Below are positions 62,732 to 64,000 of a DNA stretch of 64,000 bases, in pieces (within the stretch, counting starts at the first letter, position 1; the number at the start of each line of letters is the position of its first letter). The DNA is taken from NCBI RefSeq assembly GCF_032970905.1, contig NZ_JAWJZA010000006.1; one strand, 5' to 3'. This DNA comes from Veillonella absiana. GTDB taxonomy: Bacteria; Bacillota; Negativicutes; Veillonellales; Veillonellaceae. The position numbers were made by a program, and so were the translations under genes. Under the pieces are notes generated by a model. The model was given only the letters and a program-made list of their open reading frames with translations, did not search any database and was not told the DNA's origin.

Positions 62732-63316
62732 CTATATATTTGTCAAAAAATTATAATTGCTTTTAATTAATTGCATTGCACTAGGTGATAGTGTAACCTC
62801 ATATTCCACGTCAAACTCATCTTTCGGCGCTACAATACTGGTTATTTTGATATCTGTTATTTGATTGATCGTAGCAACACAACCTTGTTTAAATGCATTG
62901 ATTTCATCTACCATCTGTTTATTTACACTTCGTTTAGACTCTAACTTTTTAATTGTACCTAAGCTTTCATTCAACGTATCTTTAGGAAGTATGAAACATT
63001 CGGATCCTAATAGGTTGCGTTCTTCTTTTATACGCGCATTAATTTCTTTAGTAGTGGTGGACAGTCTATCATTTAATAACACGAATAGTTCATCACCTAA
63101 ATAGACCTCATTGACATGTAATAAGGTAGGATCTTCTTGCGGCTGTAATGGTAGTAAGGGAATGACAGTAATACTAGAGTTGTCATTATTGCTTGTGTTC
63201 ATTGCTACTGCATAATGTAGTCCGTTAATTTCACTATTTATACAACTATCAAAATCAACTTTAATGATGCTGCCTGATAAAAAATTTATTGTACTGGGTT
63301 GTTGAATTAAATTCAT
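62732..63316 (-). CDS. Possible PemK/MazF-like protein with C-terminal extension
   Basis: This 194-residue protein begins with about 85 residues whose layout recalls the PemK/MazF toxin fold: FLSGSIIKVDFDS, a loop with SEINGLHYAV in place of the usual RPAVV-type strand, ITVIPLLPLQ and a following VYLGDELFVLLNDR. The remaining 110 residues are mixed helical and charged, longer than normal toxins. No antitoxin gene is visible on either side. The rest of the family call is tentative; it might be another SH3-like-fold protein. GAGGTATTAT lies upstream of its ATG. It is convergent with the ribosomal operon. Confidence 0.5.
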   Translation of the reverse strand: MNLIQQPSTINFLSGSIIKVDFDSCINSEINGLHYAVAMNTSNNDNSSITVIPLLPLQPQEDPTLLHVNEVYLGDELFVLLNDRLSTTTKEINARIKEERNLLGSECFILPKDTLNESLGTIKKLESKRSVNKQMVDEINAFKQGCVATINQITDIKITSIVAPKDEFDVEYEVTLSPSAMQLIKSNYNFLTNI

Positions 63317-63832
63317 AATAATACCTCTATTCGTCAGCTGAATCTATTGTTTATAGTTATTTTGATGTATACAAAGAGTAATGTCAATAAGGGAATAGGC
63401 ACATAAATTTATTCTGATTGTGAGGATTCAGATATATCTTTTAGCTGACATAGTATTCATAGTGGATTTTTTTCAAAATACATATATTATGATAATTATA
63501 ATTGTTTATATGATGTTGTTGATAATTTGGTTTATATGTAAATTGGGAATCATAATACAGTACAATTGATAAATATAAAAACAAAACAATGATTAATATA
63601 GATAATTGCAATGAATAATAGAAATAGATAATGATATTTAATATTGAAAATTTTGCAAAATTTTGATATTATGATTGATATAAAAGCGTTGTTTATTAGA
63701 ATCATTTTCAAATTTAATTCCCTGTGTTGTGATAGGCATATTGGTTGTATATGATCCTAGCAATATAGGGTATAAATAATGTTCTCCTAGATTTAGGTAA
63801 GATTATCTCATAGCAACATATATTGCGTGATT
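63317..63832. other. Very AT-rich region without a gene
   Basis: About 510 bases of AT-rich sequence with no credible coding frame. The pattern resembles accessory or formerly mobile intergenic DNA. No origin-type repeats (DnaA boxes) were recognised. Confidence 0.4.
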
Positions 63833-63880
63833 AAGTATCAATATCTATTTAGAAAGTTTAATAGATATTGATACTTTTAT
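63833..63880. repeat. Perfect 15-bp inverted repeat
   Basis: AAGTATCAATATCTA (63833-63847) is an exact reverse complement of 63862-63876, followed by TTATTGG. It may be a terminator of unknown parentage or part of a mobile-element end. Confidence 0.6.
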
Positions 63881-63904
63881 TGGTCGCCGAACAGGCATGA
63901 CATA

Positions 63905-63927
63905 AACCCCCAGTTCAACTGGGGGTT
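63905..63927. repeat. Hairpin AACCCCCAG...CTGGGGGTT near window end
   Basis: A 9-bp stem with five C-G pairs and loop TTCAA stands out in AT-rich DNA. Such cytosine-rich hairpins occur at ends of IS200/IS605-like elements. Only about 70 bases follow before the window ends, so no transposase can be seen. Confidence 0.5.
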
Positions 63928-64000
63928 GGTAAAAATATTCTTATAGAAAAGGAAAGAACCTCCCGTGATACAATGATGATGGTCTGGCAACCACATCATT

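Noticed and set aside
1..64000. tRNA or rRNA genes
   Set aside because: No T-loop-type sequence in a cloverleaf context or rRNA stretch was recognised; a tRNAscan-type search would settle this.

Overview
The window reads as a chromosomal segment of a Veillonella species (Negativicutes: Firmicutes by descent, with a Gram-negative-type envelope), very close to V. parvula. The strongest evidence is one uninterrupted block (29.2-38.2 kb) that encodes succinate-to-propionate conversion and ends in the sodium-pumping methylmalonyl-CoA decarboxylase genes in the order mmdA-mmdD-mmdE-mmdC-mmdB, including the tiny epsilon subunit. An AT-rich base composition, AGGAGG-type ribosome binding sites, frequent TTG/GTG starts and short U-tailed terminators fit this. 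No rRNA, tRNA, prophage, CRISPR array or complete insertion sequence is visible.

Layout. 0.1-14.2 kb holds mostly single genes: mscL, a decayed alpha/beta-hydrolase, a divergent pair (FAH-family hydrolase and 2-hydroxyacid dehydrogenase), glnS, an exported protein, a DUF3793 remnant beside flavodoxin, a MetE-like methyltransferase, an aminotransferase, a RuBisCO-like protein coupled to larE, and walJ-type hydrolase/rlmH. 14.4-28.6 kb is a housekeeping block: CBS protein, tig-clpP-clpX, lon-engB-polyprenyl synthase-tatC-valS-folC, and an O-antigen-ligase-like membrane protein. 29.2-38.2 kb is the energy-metabolism block: CoA transferase, two-subunit methylmalonyl-CoA mutase, MeaB, epimerase and the five decarboxylase subunits. 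38.4-46.1 kb carries a small membrane protein, a DASS transporter, a 2[4Fe-4S] ferredoxin, lspA-rluD-pyrR, tmcAL (minus strand), a lipoprotein and ackA. 46.4-60.6 kb has maf, radC, an ECF S component (minus strand), the shape/division cluster mreB-mreC-mreD-mrdA-minD-rodA and a radical SAM/DUF2344/RNase G group. 61.0-62.7 kb has mntP and rplU-prp-rpmA. The last 1.3 kb holds a possible PemK/MazF-like gene and non-coding AT-rich DNA.

Working together: succinate is activated by CoA transfer from propionyl-CoA, rearranged by the B12-dependent mutase (protected by MeaB), epimerised and decarboxylated by MmdABCDE with Na+ export, giving propionate and a sodium gradient. The adjacent DASS carrier could use that gradient for dicarboxylate uptake, and ackA gives ATP from the acetate branch.

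Most worth a second look: a family of three structured 3' elements with a covarying inner hairpin, always in the sense of the upstream gene; a RuBisCO-like protein with an IKDDHG active-site motif translationally linked to larE and preceded by dense inverted and direct repeats; two genes broken by internal deletions that removed catalytic or core regions; a minD without minC and with an unusual tail in an expected coccus; and an 18-bp tandem repeat with Fur-box-like sequence ahead of the ferredoxin gene. Function calls come from reading the sequence and recalling families; no database search was run.
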